From positions 1-64,000 of the forward strand of contig JAFKAC010000078.1 of NCBI GenBank assembly GCA_025766275.1: a stretch of DNA of 64,000 nt. Direction: 5' to 3'. The stretch is from Lactarius indigo (taxonomy: Eukaryota; Basidiomycota; Agaricomycetes; Russulales; Russulaceae). Of this stretch, positions 31,247 through 43,054 are shown piece by piece. Below the pieces are notes generated by a model that worked only from the letters and a program-made list of their open reading frames with translations, searched no databases and was not told where the DNA came from. The number at the start of each line of letters is the position of its first letter. Position 1 is the stretch's first letter. The position numbers were made by a program, and so were the translations under genes.

Positions 31247-34200
31247 GCTCGAACCCGGCGGCCTGGGCTAGAGCTTTAAACATTTCCAGTGTACAATATA
31301 GCCAATATAGATCCTTGAAAGTCCCTGTACACCTGGAAACTGCACACAAAACGGCCGATCAAGACGTCCTAGTAGACTCTGGAGCTACGGACAATTTCAT
31401 AGACCCCAGACTCCTGAAACAAATGGGGATAGGGACGATACCCCTGTCAAACCCAAAAAAGATCTGGAATATCGATGGAACCCTTAATAAGGCAGGAGAA
31501 CTAACGGCATACTCCATGCTAGATGTCCAATCAGGATCCAAGAAACTGCCCATGAGATTCCTGGTGACAAATCTAGGGGAAGAACGAATGATCCTGGGAT
31601 ACCCCTGGCTCGCTGCCTTTGAACCCCAATGCAACTGGAAGGACTCCACCATCGACACCAGTCACCTCCCTGTCATCGTCACTACCCAAGGACTCCAAAA
31701 ACAAGACACCCCCAAACCAAAGATCCACATCCGGAAAATGTGGAGCACGTTCCTGGAAGAGTGCGGGTATGAGGAAGGAGATGAACTCTATCTCAGATTT
31801 ACCCAAGATGAGGTCATTGGCAAAACCACGGTGGCCTCAGAATTGGCGCAAAAGGCACGAGATCAAACTGAAAAAACGCTAGAGGAAATGGTCCCCAAGG
31901 AGTACCTACAACATCAGAAGGTCTTCAGTGAAGAGAACTCCCACCGATTCCCACCAACCAGGTCATGGGATCACGCCATTGACCTCACTCCAAATGCCCC
32001 AGCCACTATTGATTGCAAAATATACCCTCTAACACGTGATGAAAATGAAGCCCTTACCAAATTCCTCAATGAACACCTTGAAAAGGGATATATCCAGCCC
32101 TCTAAATCCCCATACTCGTCTCCCTTCTTCTTCATCAAAAAGAAAGATGGAAAGCTTCGCCCTGTCCAAGACTACCGACGGATCAACCAGTACACTGTCA
32201 AGAATCGATACCCACTCCCCTTAATCCCAGAATTGATTGACAAGGTCCGGGATGCGGCGTTGTTTACCAAATTTGATATCCGATGGGGTTATAACAACAT
32301 CCGGATCAAAGAAGGAGATGAATGGAAGGCGGCCTTCAAAACCAATCAGGGGCTGTTTGAGCCACGTGTCATGTTCTTTGGACTCACCAACTCGCCAAGC
32401 ACATTTCAGACCATGATGAACGTAATATTCCGTGACATGCTCCTAACCGGAGAAGTCATAATCTACATGGATGACATCCTTATTGCCACTATTGATGACC
32501 TGGAAAGACACCGCAAGGTGGTCCATCAAGTTCTAGAACGCCTAGAGGAACATGATCTCTACCTAAAACCGGAGAAATGTGCCTTTGAGGTTAGGTCTAT
32601 AGAGTACCTGGGCGTCATATTGGAAAAAGGGAGGGTCCGAATGGACCCGATTAAGGTTCAGGGTGTACGTGACTGGCCCACTCCAACAACAACCAAAGAA
32701 GTCCGTGCCTTTCAAGGATTTGCAAATTTCTATCGCCGCTTCATCCGAGGATTCTCCATGATTGCCCGTCCCCTTAACAACTTACTCAAAAAGGACACCA
32801 AATGGGAATGGACAGAAGACTGTCAAAAGGCATTTGACACACTCAAGACCCTGCTTGGAAAGGAACCCGTGCTCATTCAACCGGATTTGGAAAAACAATT
32901 TGAATTGGAAGTGGATGCATCCCGATTTGCCAACGGAGGGGTGCTTTACCAAAAGGATAACCAAGGAATTCGCCACCCAGTGGCCTACTACTCCCAGACA
33001 TTTGGACCAGCAGAACGAAATTATGACATCTACGATCAAGAATTGCTAGCCATTGTGCGGGCTCTACGACACTGGCGGGCATATCTAGCAGGCTCCCCTC
33101 ACAAGGTAGTGGTGTACACAGACCATGCAAACCTCCAATATTGGAAAGAACCACACAAGATCAGCCGACGGGTAGCACGAGAAGTCCTGGAACTCTCCGA
33201 ATTTGATATAGAGCTCCACCACATTGCCGGCTCCAAGAATGCCCGGGCAGATGCCCTGTCAAGAAGACCAGACTATGACGATGGTTCCCATGACAACTCG
33301 GATGTAACAGTCCTTCCAGAAGAACTATTTGTCAAAGCTACAAGGGAACTGCCACAGGAACAAGAACTATGGGCTTATGTCACACAGAACCTAGACCAGG
33401 AACGTATCAAAACCTGGATAGATACCCACAACCTAAAAGAACACTCAGGGCTCCACTGGAAAGATGAGCGCTTGGTTGTTGCAGGGAACAACGACCTTAA
33501 GAGGGGGGTAATTCACGCTTTTCATGACCTTCCAAGCGCTGGACACCCTGGAATTTCAAACACAATGGCTCTGATAACACGAGACTACTGGTGGCCTGGC
33601 ATGAAGAAAGATGTGGAAGAATATGTCAAAGGATGCGCAGCGTGCCAAGCCAATAAAGTCAACACCCACCCAAAGAAGCCAAGCCTCTCACCCATTTTTG
33701 GACAGATGACAGAACCATTTGAAACTGTCAGCATGGATTTCATCGTCAAATTACCCAAGTCAAAAGGCTATGACACAATCCTTACAGTCACAGATCATGA
33801 TTGTTCAAAAGCAGCATTATTCATCCCTTGCAATGAAACGATAGATGCAGCCGGAGTCGCACAACTCTATTTACAACACATCTACCGCCACTATGGCCTT
33901 CCCAAGAAGGTCATTTCCGATCGAGACCCACGATTCACATCAATGTTTGCAAGAGCCCTCTGCAAAGCCTTAGACATCAAACAGAACATCTCAACAGCAT
34001 ACCACCCACAAACAGATGGACAGTCAGAACGAACAAACCAATGGTTAGAACAATACCTAAGGTTTTGGTGTAATGCAAGACAGGATGATTGGGTAACCTG
34101 GTTACCAATGGCAGAATTTGCTCATAACTCCTGGCCCAACGCTACAACCCGAATTCCCCCGTTTGAACTAATCATGGGAAAACTCCCACGCACCACATGG

Positions 34201-34909
34201 ACGCCAAAACCCTCCCCAGTTCCAAGTGTAGGACAACGTCTTGAAGAACTGAAGAACAAGAGGAAGGAAGCTCAGGACAACCTAAAGAAAGCACAAGATT
34301 CCCTAGCACGGCGACCCTCCAAGTTTGAACCATACAAAGAAGGAGAAATGGTGTGGCTAGAAGGAACAAACATAAGGACTAGCCATCCAACTGCCAAACT
34401 AGCTCCAAAACGACATGGACCCTTCAGGATTACCAAAGTCCTGTCACCGGTCAACTATGAACTCGCCCTACCCCTGCAATGGAAGATCCACCCTGTGTTC
34501 CATGCCAACCTACTTACACCATATAGGGAAACACCGCTCCATGGAGAAAACTTCCCACGACCCCCACCTGACATAATAAACAGAGAAGAAGAATGGGAAG
34601 TAGAGAAAGTTCTAGACTCTGCCAAGAAGGGACGACGATGTAAACTCCATTACCTCATCAAATGGAAGGGCTTCCCTGACAGTGACAACTCATGGGAACC
34701 GGAGGAAAATGTATCGGCCCCTGAAGCAATTCAAGACTTCTTCCGGCTACACCCGAATGCCGAAGGAGCGCCCTCCTCACATATAAGAAGTACAAGGTTG
34801 GAAGGAAAAGACCCCCACTCCTCTACTCTTACATCTTCGCACACAATGCCTTCTCACTCCTCCTCTGTTGAAGCCCTCGTTGAACGCTCCATAGAACGAG
34901 GGTTCTTCT
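31240..34909 (+). CDS. pol: Gypsy B Pol, first part (protease to chromodomain)
   Basis: The frame is open from the gag overlap with no internal stop. It contains protease (LVDSGATDNFID), RT (IYMDDILIA at about 32460), RNase H (EVDASRFANGGVLYQ), and integrase HHCC (GHPGISNTM...CAACQANK). The integrase core has MDFIVKLPKS, SDRDPRFTSMF and TDGQSERTNQ. A GPF-type module and a chromodomain (YLIKWKGFPDSDNSW at about 34650) follow. Copia B enters at 34910. Reading on into its LTR would stop at 34924-34926. The missing end is at 41757-43017. Confidence 0.93.
34905..34909. repeat. Target-site duplication of copia B (CTTCT)
   Basis: CTTCT at 34905-34909 and 41757-41761. Confidence 0.95.
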
Positions 34910-35452
34910 TGTTGAGACGTGACTAGAAAAGTCACATGTCTCGTGGGATCTGATTGAGTCAGCCCACATACTAAATACGGTATCTACCCCTTATGGACTT
35001 ATGGACACTCCGGACTCATACGGACCGCTTTTGTTTATCTTTATTGTTAGATCCACATATGGTTCTTATTGTTCTTTTTCATTGTTAAGATACCGGTATT
35101 GTCTGCTTTAGGCAGCTATTGTTCTCTGCCATCCAATGGCGTTTCTCCCTCTGGCGCACAGACCACCTGTATTGTGTTTGGATCACCAGTGCGCACAGAC
35201 CATTATTAGCTAAGCGTCCTGTATAAAAGGACTGCTGTTTTCGCCTTTACACTTCAGAGTTCCTTCTACCTCTGAAGTGTAAGTTCTTTCTTTACCTTAC
35301 CTCTTTCACCTTTTACTCATAAGACGTTCTATAGAACTTGTCTGTCTCTAGGTGTGTAGTAATGGTATTAGAGTTCCTTCTACCTCTGAAGTAACTTGTC
35401 TGTCTCTAGCTGTTCAAGCTTATCCCTTGCTTGTTAGTTCTGCGCTTCAACA
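34910..35452 (+). repeat. 5' LTR of copia B
   Basis: 543 bp, TGTTGAGACG...CGCTTCAACA. A TATA-like TGTATAAAAGG at 35220-35230 is the probable promoter core. A CTTCAGAGTTCC...CTCTGAAG inverted motif follows it. Confidence 0.95.
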
Positions 35453-35465
35453 GGTTATGGGCCCT
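35453..35465 (+). promoter_or_regulatory. Primer-binding site of copia B
   Basis: GGTTATGGGCCCT directly after the LTR end, the same as in copia A. It fits half-tRNA priming by initiator tRNA-Met. Confidence 0.7.
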
Positions 35466-36459
35466 GACGCCTAATAACTAACTTGCTTTATCAGATCTAC
35501 CTGTGTCAACCTGCTCTCTCAGCCGACCACATACCTTTTGTCGTCACCCACCTTTCCAGTGAGCATCCTCTACCCTCTTTCGACACACCCTTCTTTCTTG
35601 TCCACCATGACTTCGGTCATGTGCCATCTTGGCTAGCCTCCTAAGGAGGTTCTCATGAGAGGTTCTACATAAACCTCAAATTCCTCTGTGCGCACTACTA
35701 TATCTTCATTACCCAGTTTTCATCTGGAAGTGCTTTCATAGGCCAAAAGGGGAAGACCCTTGCGGCTATAGGCCTCTCTAATGGTTGGGTGATACTCGGT
35801 TAATACCTGGGTCACTTTAAGGGGTGTGAAGGCCTGGTTAATAGTCAAACCCAGAAGTCCTTCCCTCTGACACAACTAGGAGACACTACTTAGTACTATA
35901 CACAGTAGCTATGACTAGACCTCTGCTAGGAGAAGTATTCGCTCCCTTTGTGCAGGATTCGCTGCATAGCATGTATCACTAGTCTAGTTACTTAGTACCA
36001 AGACCCTTAATGGTCTGTTCTAGAGACTCCACAGACGGAAGATTCAGTTGTTATGGGAGTTGATCCCTATCACTGTCTCTTGAACTCGCTGTTGGCTCCT
36101 CTCTAGGGTACTACCCTTTACTATAGATCCTTAGTAGCCCCAGCATCAAGGCTGTAAAGCTGAGGGATACAGAGACTTAGTAGTCCTTCGCCGGACCAAA
36201 AGCTCCTATTCCGTCGAAGCCAACAAAGCTGTTGCATGACTATTACCCATAGTAACATTTGGGCTTTGTGGATCTTAGTATAAGGCAGCCATCAGTACAA
36301 ATGATTCCACTATATAATTATATCCAAAGTCGCACACACTTGAGGCATGACACAAAGTGTTATGGAGTATAGCGCTCCTATGGCAGGACCATTACTTTCT
36401 CTACCAAGATCTGAGCTGGTTCTGACTGCTCCTCGGAACCAGATACACAAACATCTCAA
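35466..36459 (+). other. Leader of copia B
   Basis: Almost 1 kb without a supported gene between the primer site and Gag-Pol. It probably holds packaging signals, but none can be pointed to. Confidence 0.5.
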
Positions 36460-39400
36460 ATGTCTTTCCACCTTGTCTTCCCTCCGTCCGTCACCCTCGC
36501 CAAGTTGGATGGCACCAACTGGCAGACTTGGTCTGCCACCTTCACCTCCCTCATGCTGATGAACGGGTGCAGCAGGCACCTCACACACGGTGCTCCTGCC
36601 TCTGTGCCCCAACATCCCCCTCTTGCAGCAGGTGCTGTGGGGCCCACTGGCCCTACAGATGAGGGACTTGCCATCCTTGCCCTCTGGGCAAAACAAGAAG
36701 AGGTCATCACTGGCCTCTTATTTTTATCAGTGACAACGGAGGTCCTATCTGGTATTCATTCCTCCCACATCTTCCCAACTGTCCATGACAAGTTCGTGGA
36801 GTTGGAGAACCTCTATGGTCAGGTTGGCTCTATGGCCACCTTTAACATCTGGGTGGGCTTGGCAAATACCAAGCTTCAGGAAGGTAGCCCCTTCCTACCT
36901 CAGCTCCAAAAAATGCTGGACCTGAGGAACACCCTGGTGGAGCAGGGAATGCCCGTCTCGGACATGCAAATGTCTTTCATACTTCTAGACGCGCTTCCCC
37001 CATCCTACAGCACCATAGCAGGCACTATCCTGGCCTCTGGCCCCCCCTCTAATCTCCAACCTCAGGACCTCATTAATAGGTTCATCAATGAGGAATCCCG
37101 TCTCGCTGGTCCCGTGGCGTCCTACAATAAGGTCGCCCCCGTCAAGAAATCTTCGGCCCCTCACGCTCATGAGGCGCGGCCATCGGGCAGCTCTGTGTCT
37201 TCGGACATAATCTGCCACTACTGCAAAAAACCTGGCCATAAAAAGCCAGAATGTTACAAACTTAAATGGGACCAGGAGAATGCTAAGAAGGGGAAGGCAG
37301 GACAGCGGGCAAAAGCTGCCCAGAATACCACAGTAGAGGTGCCGGACTCACTTCCGGCAAACAGGTTAAATAGCATACCTGTACCAAAGAGCCGACTATT
37401 TACTATAGTTAATGGCTCTGGCAAAATAGAGGAGGTACATGAAGTACCTCAGGTTTCCCTTTACACGATGGGTACACACAGTAACCAGATCGCATCAAAA
37501 TGGATGATGGACAGCGGGGCATCAGCACACTTTACACCCCACATAGAAGACTACGACACCTATACTTCCCACAAAGGTGTTGAAGTACTTCTAGGAGATA
37601 ACTCCCTGCTAAGGAGTGTTGGCACTGGAACAGTAACAATCCATACCAACTTCGGGTATGACCTGAAAATCTCCAATGTGCTGCACCTACCCAATATGCA
37701 CTCGCGTATACTGTCCACCCCTGCCCTAACAGCAAAGGGGGCCATAGTAAGTTTTGATGCCACTACCTTTGCTATAAGGTATGATGGGAAAACCATTGCG
37801 GAAGGACACAAGGCTTCAGGCCTATATTGGCTTGATGGGCACCATAAAGTAAATGCCCAAGCAACTGCATCTGCTAGCCTTGATGTCTGGCATCAGCGCA
37901 TGGGACATATGTCCAAAGAAGCGCTCCAAAGATATGCTCCAAAGTCTGTAAAAGGACTTAACATAGATGAATCCCCTGAGGAAGAAGGTCCCTGTCATGG
38001 GTGTGAACTTGGCAAGTCCACTCGCAAACCTTTTCCTCCTTCCCAGAAGCGTGCACAAGAATCCCTTGAACTTGTGCACAGTGACCTTGTTGGCCCACTA
38101 CAGAGCAACTCTATTCAGGGCAACAAATACTTCGCCACTTTCATAGATGACTTCTCAAAAGCAGCAGTAGTCATCCCTATGAAGTCTAAGGACGAGTTCA
38201 CAGGTGCCTTCCTACACTATAAGGCATGGGCTGAAAAACAACAAAATAAGCCCATCAAAACCTTACACTCGGACCGTGGTGGCGAGTACGTCAACAATGT
38301 CCTTAGAGACATTCTTCTGGAAGAAGGGATTGAGCATAAGCTTACGATGCCTTATTCTCCACAACAGAACGGGAGAGCCGAGTGGTTTAACCGCACCATC
38401 ATGGAAAAAGGCACCAGCATGCTTCACCATGCAGGCCTTAGCCTCGGCTTTTGGGAACAAGCAGTTCAAACTGCAGTGCACATCTATAATCGCACTCCCA
38501 CCCGTTCTAATGAGTGGAAAACTCCGCTGGAGCTCTGGGATGGTACAGTCCCAGATGTCTCTTACTTTAGAGTATTTGGCTGTAAAGCCTACTATCATGT
38601 ACCAGAACACAACCGGCGCAAATTAGATCCTAAATCAAAGGAAGCCGTGTTTGTGGGCTATGAACCCAATTCAAAGGGTTACAAACTCTGGGATAGACAT
38701 AGCCGGTGCTTCGTCTCTTCACGAGATGTTACATTTGACGAAGCTACCTTCCCATCCCTGAGTGACCTGACTAGTCACTCCAAACCACCTATTACTTCTC
38801 CCATGTCCGGCGAACCTGCTAAAGGGGCTGCTGTTGCTGGTGAGATATTCTTTGTAGTGCCTAGTCAGCCTACGCCAGCTGTTGCCCCTGCGGCACCTCA
38901 AACACCTGTCTTTGTGTTACCACCAGTTCAGGTGCCCGCAGTACCAGTACAACAGCCTAGCACACCCCCCAATACCTCTCCAAACCCTGCAGACCAAACA
39001 ATATACCACACTCCTCCATCCCAAGCCCCTGCTCCTACCACTCCAAGGCGCCCTCGCACTCGTTCGCAAGGAAGACCGCCTGTAGTAACTGCCCCAATCC
39101 CTGCACCTAACTTCAACAGGGACATCTCTCCTCCTAGGGAAACCCCTAGATCTCCGAGGAATGGGCCAGTTATTTCCCCTCCTCGCCCAAGGCGTGGAAC
39201 AAGGGTACGATTCACAAATCCTCGCTACTTCACAGAGGACAACGATGAATTTGTGCCTGGGAGCAGTAGGCTGGGAATGATGGACTTGCTGAATGCTGCC
39301 GAGGTTCCTGGATACAAGGACCCGCAGACTTTTAAGCAGGCTATGGAGTCTGACCAAGCTGCCGATTGGCTTGAAGCATGCCAGTATGAACTGGACGCTC

Positions 39401-40863
39401 TCGACAAGCTTGATGTTTGGAGGCTTGAACCTCTTCCTGAAGGAAGGAAGGTGGTTAAGTGTAAATGGGTGTTTAAAAAGAAAGCGGATGGACGCTTTCG
39501 TGCTAGGCTAGTGGCAAAAGGGTTCACCCAACTAGAGGGGGTGGACTTTGATGAAACTTTCTCCCCAGTTGCCCGCTTTGAGTCCCTGCGACTCCTTCTT
39601 GCGTTGGCTACGCTTGAAGACTGGCATATTCACCAGATGGATGTCAAATCGGCATTCCTTCATGGGGAACTGGAGGAAGAAATCTATATGGAGCAACCTG
39701 TCGGTTTCATCACAGCTGGCTCCGAGCATCTTGTGTGCCGGTTACAGAAGGCCCTTTATGGCCTGAAACAGGCTTCCCGCGCATGGAATGTGCAGTTCCA
39801 TGGGGTCCTAGTGGACCTAGGCTTTACACGGACGTACTCTGATGCAGGAGTATATGTGTATCATCTTCAAGAGGGGGGTGATACACTTTTCGTGATCTTA
39901 TATGTAGATGACATCACTATACTCGGAAGTTCCTTATCAAAGATCAATGATCTGAAGGCTTCTCTATCTAGTCGATATGAGATGACCGATCTGGGAGAGA
40001 TCCAGTCCTATCTCGGTGTTAACATCACAAGAGATCGTGCTAATCGCACCATGGAAATCAACCAGTCAGATTACATCCGCGATGTTGTAGAACGCTTTGG
40101 AATGTCTGATTCCAATCCAGTATATACCCCTCTTCCCTCCGGCGCTGAGGCACACTTGATCAAGTACACAGATCAGGCCTCTACTTCTGAAATTAAGAAG
40201 TATCAACAGATTATCGGGTCTCTGCTATATGCGCAGATTGGAAGCAGACCTGATATTTCCTTCGCTGTTGCGCGCCTTAGCCAATTTGCTTCCAACCCCT
40301 CACCTCAGCATTTACGCCTAGCCAAGTATGTCCTAGCCTATCTTAATAGCACCAAGGACTACTCGTTACGCTATGCTGGAGGGAATGGCAATGGTGGTGA
40401 AGGCCTTCATGGCTACTGCGACGCTTCCTGGGGAGATCAGGAAGAAAAGCACTCCACTTCAGGTTTTGTCTACCTGCTTGCAAATGGAGCCATTTCATGG
40501 TGTACCAGAAAGCAAAAGACAATTGCGCAGTCTACCACTGAGGCAGAATACATGAGCCTCTCAGACGCCTCTAACCAGGCCCAGTGGTATGCCACCTTTC
40601 TTGGAGAATTGGGGTATGAGGTAACCTCCCCCATTCCTCTGCACTGTGACAATAAGGGTGCTGTGGACTTAGCTCTCAACCCTGTCACTGGGAGACGCTC
40701 CAAACACATCCTGATCAAGCACCATGTAGTCAGGGAGTACGTAGAAAACAAGGTTATACACCTGATACGTACACCCACAGGGGAAATGGTTGCAGATGGA
40801 CTTACTAAGTCACTGCCCAGAGAACCCTTTGAAAAAATGGTTGCTGATCTAGGAATGGTGTAA
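36460..40863 (+). CDS. Copia B Gag-Pol polyprotein
   Basis: A single frame of 1,467 codons starting MSFHLVFPPSVTLAKLDGTNWQ. It has a Gag domain, a CCHC knuckle (CHYCKKPGHKKPEC, about residue 251) and a protease (MMDSGASAHF, about 349). The integrase has HQRMGHMSKEAL...CHGCELGK and core motifs HSDLVGP, HSDRGGEY and SPQQNGRAEW. A Pro-rich linker follows. RT has YVDDITILG at about 1148. RNase H has STSGFVYLLANGAISW and DNKGAVDLALNPVTGRRSKH and ends in a VADGLTKSLPRE motif. No stops or frameshifts were seen. Confidence 0.96.
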   Translation: MSFHLVFPPSVTLAKLDGTNWQTWSATFTSLMLMNGCSRHLTHGAPASVPQHPPLAAGAVGPTGPTDEGLAILALWAKQEEVITGLLFLSVTTEVLSGIHSSHIFPTVHDKFVELENLYGQVGSMATFNIWVGLANTKLQEGSPFLPQLQKMLDLRNTLVEQGMPVSDMQMSFILLDALPPSYSTIAGTILASGPPSNLQPQDLINRFINEESRLAGPVASYNKVAPVKKSSAPHAHEARPSGSSVSSDIICHYCKKPGHKKPECYKLKWDQENAKKGKAGQRAKAAQNTTVEVPDSLPANRLNSIPVPKSRLFTIVNGSGKIEEVHEVPQVSLYTMGTHSNQIASKWMMDSGASAHFTPHIEDYDTYTSHKGVEVLLGDNSLLRSVGTGTVTIHTNFGYDLKISNVLHLPNMHSRILSTPALTAKGAIVSFDATTFAIRYDGKTIAEGHKASGLYWLDGHHKVNAQATASASLDVWHQRMGHMSKEALQRYAPKSVKGLNIDESPEEEGPCHGCELGKSTRKPFPPSQKRAQESLELVHSDLVGPLQSNSIQGNKYFATFIDDFSKAAVVIPMKSKDEFTGAFLHYKAWAEKQQNKPIKTLHSDRGGEYVNNVLRDILLEEGIEHKLTMPYSPQQNGRAEWFNRTIMEKGTSMLHHAGLSLGFWEQAVQTAVHIYNRTPTRSNEWKTPLELWDGTVPDVSYFRVFGCKAYYHVPEHNRRKLDPKSKEAVFVGYEPNSKGYKLWDRHSRCFVSSRDVTFDEATFPSLSDLTSHSKPPITSPMSGEPAKGAAVAGEIFFVVPSQPTPAVAPAAPQTPVFVLPPVQVPAVPVQQPSTPPNTSPNPADQTIYHTPPSQAPAPTTPRRPRTRSQGRPPVVTAPIPAPNFNRDISPPRETPRSPRNGPVISPPRPRRGTRVRFTNPRYFTEDNDEFVPGSSRLGMMDLLNAAEVPGYKDPQTFKQAMESDQAADWLEACQYELDALDKLDVWRLEPLPEGRKVVKCKWVFKKKADGRFRARLVAKGFTQLEGVDFDETFSPVARFESLRLLLALATLEDWHIHQMDVKSAFLHGELEEEIYMEQPVGFITAGSEHLVCRLQKALYGLKQASRAWNVQFHGVLVDLGFTRTYSDAGVYVYHLQEGGDTLFVILYVDDITILGSSLSKINDLKASLSSRYEMTDLGEIQSYLGVNITRDRANRTMEINQSDYIRDVVERFGMSDSNPVYTPLPSGAEAHLIKYTDQASTSEIKKYQQIIGSLLYAQIGSRPDISFAVARLSQFASNPSPQHLRLAKYVLAYLNSTKDYSLRYAGGNGNGGEGLHGYCDASWGDQEEKHSTSGFVYLLANGAISWCTRKQKTIAQSTTEAEYMSLSDASNQAQWYATFLGELGYEVTSPIPLHCDNKGAVDLALNPVTGRRSKHILIKHHVVREYVENKVIHLIRTPTGEMVADGLTKSLPREPFEKMVADLGMV

Positions 40864-41213
40864 AGATGGGTTCTAGGACGTCGAACTGTTGTGTATACTA
40901 AGCAACAGAACTCCTAGTTTAATAGCTAAGAAAAACCCTTCTTAGAGAACTGAAGAAGTTGGACCTGTTCCAACTTATCTCCCAGCTCATGGCTCTTCAA
41001 AAAGTAGTTCTTCAGAACTACATTATCCACATAGAGCAGTGCATGAAGACCTCCAAAAGGTTGTCCTTTATCAGGACTTCTGCGTACATAGATTCTTTCT
41101 AACCAGAGAATCGAAACATTTCTCATAGTACAGTAAAGCAACAAAGTGTCCTGTCAAGGCACTTTCACTCAATGCTTGCACCACTCTTGTGGACTGTCTC
41201 TATCATGGAGGGA
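40864..41213 (+). other. 3' untranslated region of copia B with polypurine tract
   Basis: Non-coding. The last bases before the LTR (TCATGGAGGGA, 41203-41213) form the polypurine tract. Confidence 0.65.
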
Positions 41214-41756
41214 TGTTGAGACGTGACTAGAAAAGTCACATGTCTCGTGGGATCTGATTGAGTCAGCCCACATACTAAATACGGTATCTACCCCTTATGG
41301 ACTTATGGACACTCCGGACTCATACGGACCGCTTTTGTTTATCTTTATTGTTAGATCCACATATGGTTCTTATTGTTCTTTTTCATTGTTAAGATACCGG
41401 TATTGTCTGCTTTAGGCAGCTATTGTTCTCTGCCATCCAATGGCGTTTCTCCCTCTGGCGCACAGACCACCTGTATTGTGTTTGGATCACCAGTGCGCAC
41501 AGACCATTATTAGCTAAGCGTCCTGTATAAAAGGACTGCTGTTTTCGCCTTTACACTTCAGAGTTCCTTCTACCTCTGAAGTGTAAGTTCTTTCTTTACC
41601 TTACCTCTTTCACCTTTTACTCATAAGACGTTCTATAGAACTTGTCTGTCTCTAGGTGTGTAGTAATGGTATTAGAGTTCCTTCTACCTCTGAAGTAACT
41701 TGTCTGTCTCTAGCTGTTCAAGCTTATCCCTTGCTTGTTAGTTCTGCGCTTCAACA
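41214..41756 (+). repeat. 3' LTR of copia B
   Basis: 543 bp, apparently identical to 34910-35452. Confidence 0.95.
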
Positions 41757-43017
41757 CTTCTCTCGACCCCCAACCCCAGAACAACAGACCACCATGGATG
41801 TCAACCCAGCACTGGTTGCGCTGTTGGAAACCTTCAATGGACATCCCAACTTAGTCCCAAGGTCCTCCTTGTCTCCCCCTCCCGAACCAACCGCCACTCC
41901 TCCTCCGCTCCCTCCTTCCACCCCTCCTCCTGACTCTCCCCCGGTCTCTGTGATTTCCCACTCATCAATGCCTCCACTGGAGGATGCCCCTATTGACTAT
42001 GAGCGGGTAGCTGCCACTGCCAACGATGAACCGGACGAAGATGACGACCACCCAGGCCTCCCCTTCTTCCCAAACATAGAAACCTCAGCTCGCTTCCACC
42101 CTCTCTATATCAACCAACCTGATGGTACTAAAGTCCTGGCCAAGTACATCGCCTACACTGGTAACCGTCAAGATGTGAAGGGCTGTATGGGTAGAGGTCA
42201 GCCTGTCTATGGAGAGCCTGTGTACCTGGACAGTCTCCCAGGGGCTATGCCACAAGTCATGTCAGATGACCAGATGCAGCAGCTCTCACGTGACGACCCT
42301 CGGGCATACGCTGTAGATGAGGCACTGAGGGATCTCAACTCCCCACAGCTAGATGCAGAGATCTCTCGCCTCCGCCACTGTTTGGAACAGCGGGCTATGC
42401 TCCAGAGGCAGTTCACTGATCTGCAGGCTCAATGCAATCGAGTCCATGGACTACTGTTCAACACCACCTCAGAACTTGACAGAGTGCGCAGTCGGCTGGA
42501 AGCCGCACATGCCTATACCCGGATTGCAGAACACTATGCTGACACATGGCAGCAACCTCGCCTCTTCCGCCACCAAGACCTTCCCTTTCCCCCTCGCCCT
42601 GGAGGACCTGTAGAGATGCCTCGCCTCCGGGAGAATCGCAATGGAGACTTGTGCTGGCGCTGTGACAGTCGCTTCCATTGCAGCTTCAACTGCCCTCGAA
42701 CCAAGCGGTACTGCTACCATTGCCAGAGTGCAGGTCACTGGCCCAACAAGTGCCTATGGCGCCGGCTTGAAGAACAACCGGGAGAAGAAGACGCTGCCAA
42801 CAAATGGTGTGGCAAGTGTTTTAGGAACGACCCTGGACATGCCGAGATCCGCTGCCCCGTCTATGAGCGGTGCTGGAAGTGCGGAGTTCGTGGCCACTTC
42901 CAGTTCCTTCGCACCCATCGCTGCCGGGAGACTACTGCGGAGAACTACAACTCTGACTGGGTTGACGATGACCTGGTACAGACTGACGATCCTGAGCCTG
43001 GCACAGATCGTTTCTAG
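41757..43017 (+). CDS. Gypsy B Pol C-terminal extension with coiled coil and zinc knuckles
   Basis: In phase with Pol upstream of copia B once one CTTCT copy is discounted. Pro/Ser-rich sequence is followed by a compact region (YGEPVYLDSLPG..., about 42200) and a predicted coiled coil (about 42340-42540). Cys/His motifs follow: CWRCDSRFHCSFNC, CYHCQSAGHWPNKC, CGKCFRNDPGHAEIRC and CWKCGVRGHF. It ends at TAG 43015-43017. The compact region and coil resemble the matching region of gypsy C/D (YGKPLYATPHLP...). Zinc knuckles at the Pol C-terminus are unusual, since they belong to Gag. The function is unknown. Confidence 0.75.
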
Positions 43018-43054
43018 GGACGTCGAGGCGACAAGGACTCTGAAGGGAGGGTAA

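Larger units (their letters stand above)
34910..41756 (+). mobile_element. Ty1/copia element B, complete and apparently intact
   Basis: 6.85 kb with two 543-bp LTRs that look identical, a 5-bp duplication, one Gag-Pol frame, a primer site and a polypurine tract. It lies within gypsy B and is younger than it. It belongs to a different family from copia A but uses the same primer site. Confidence 0.96.
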
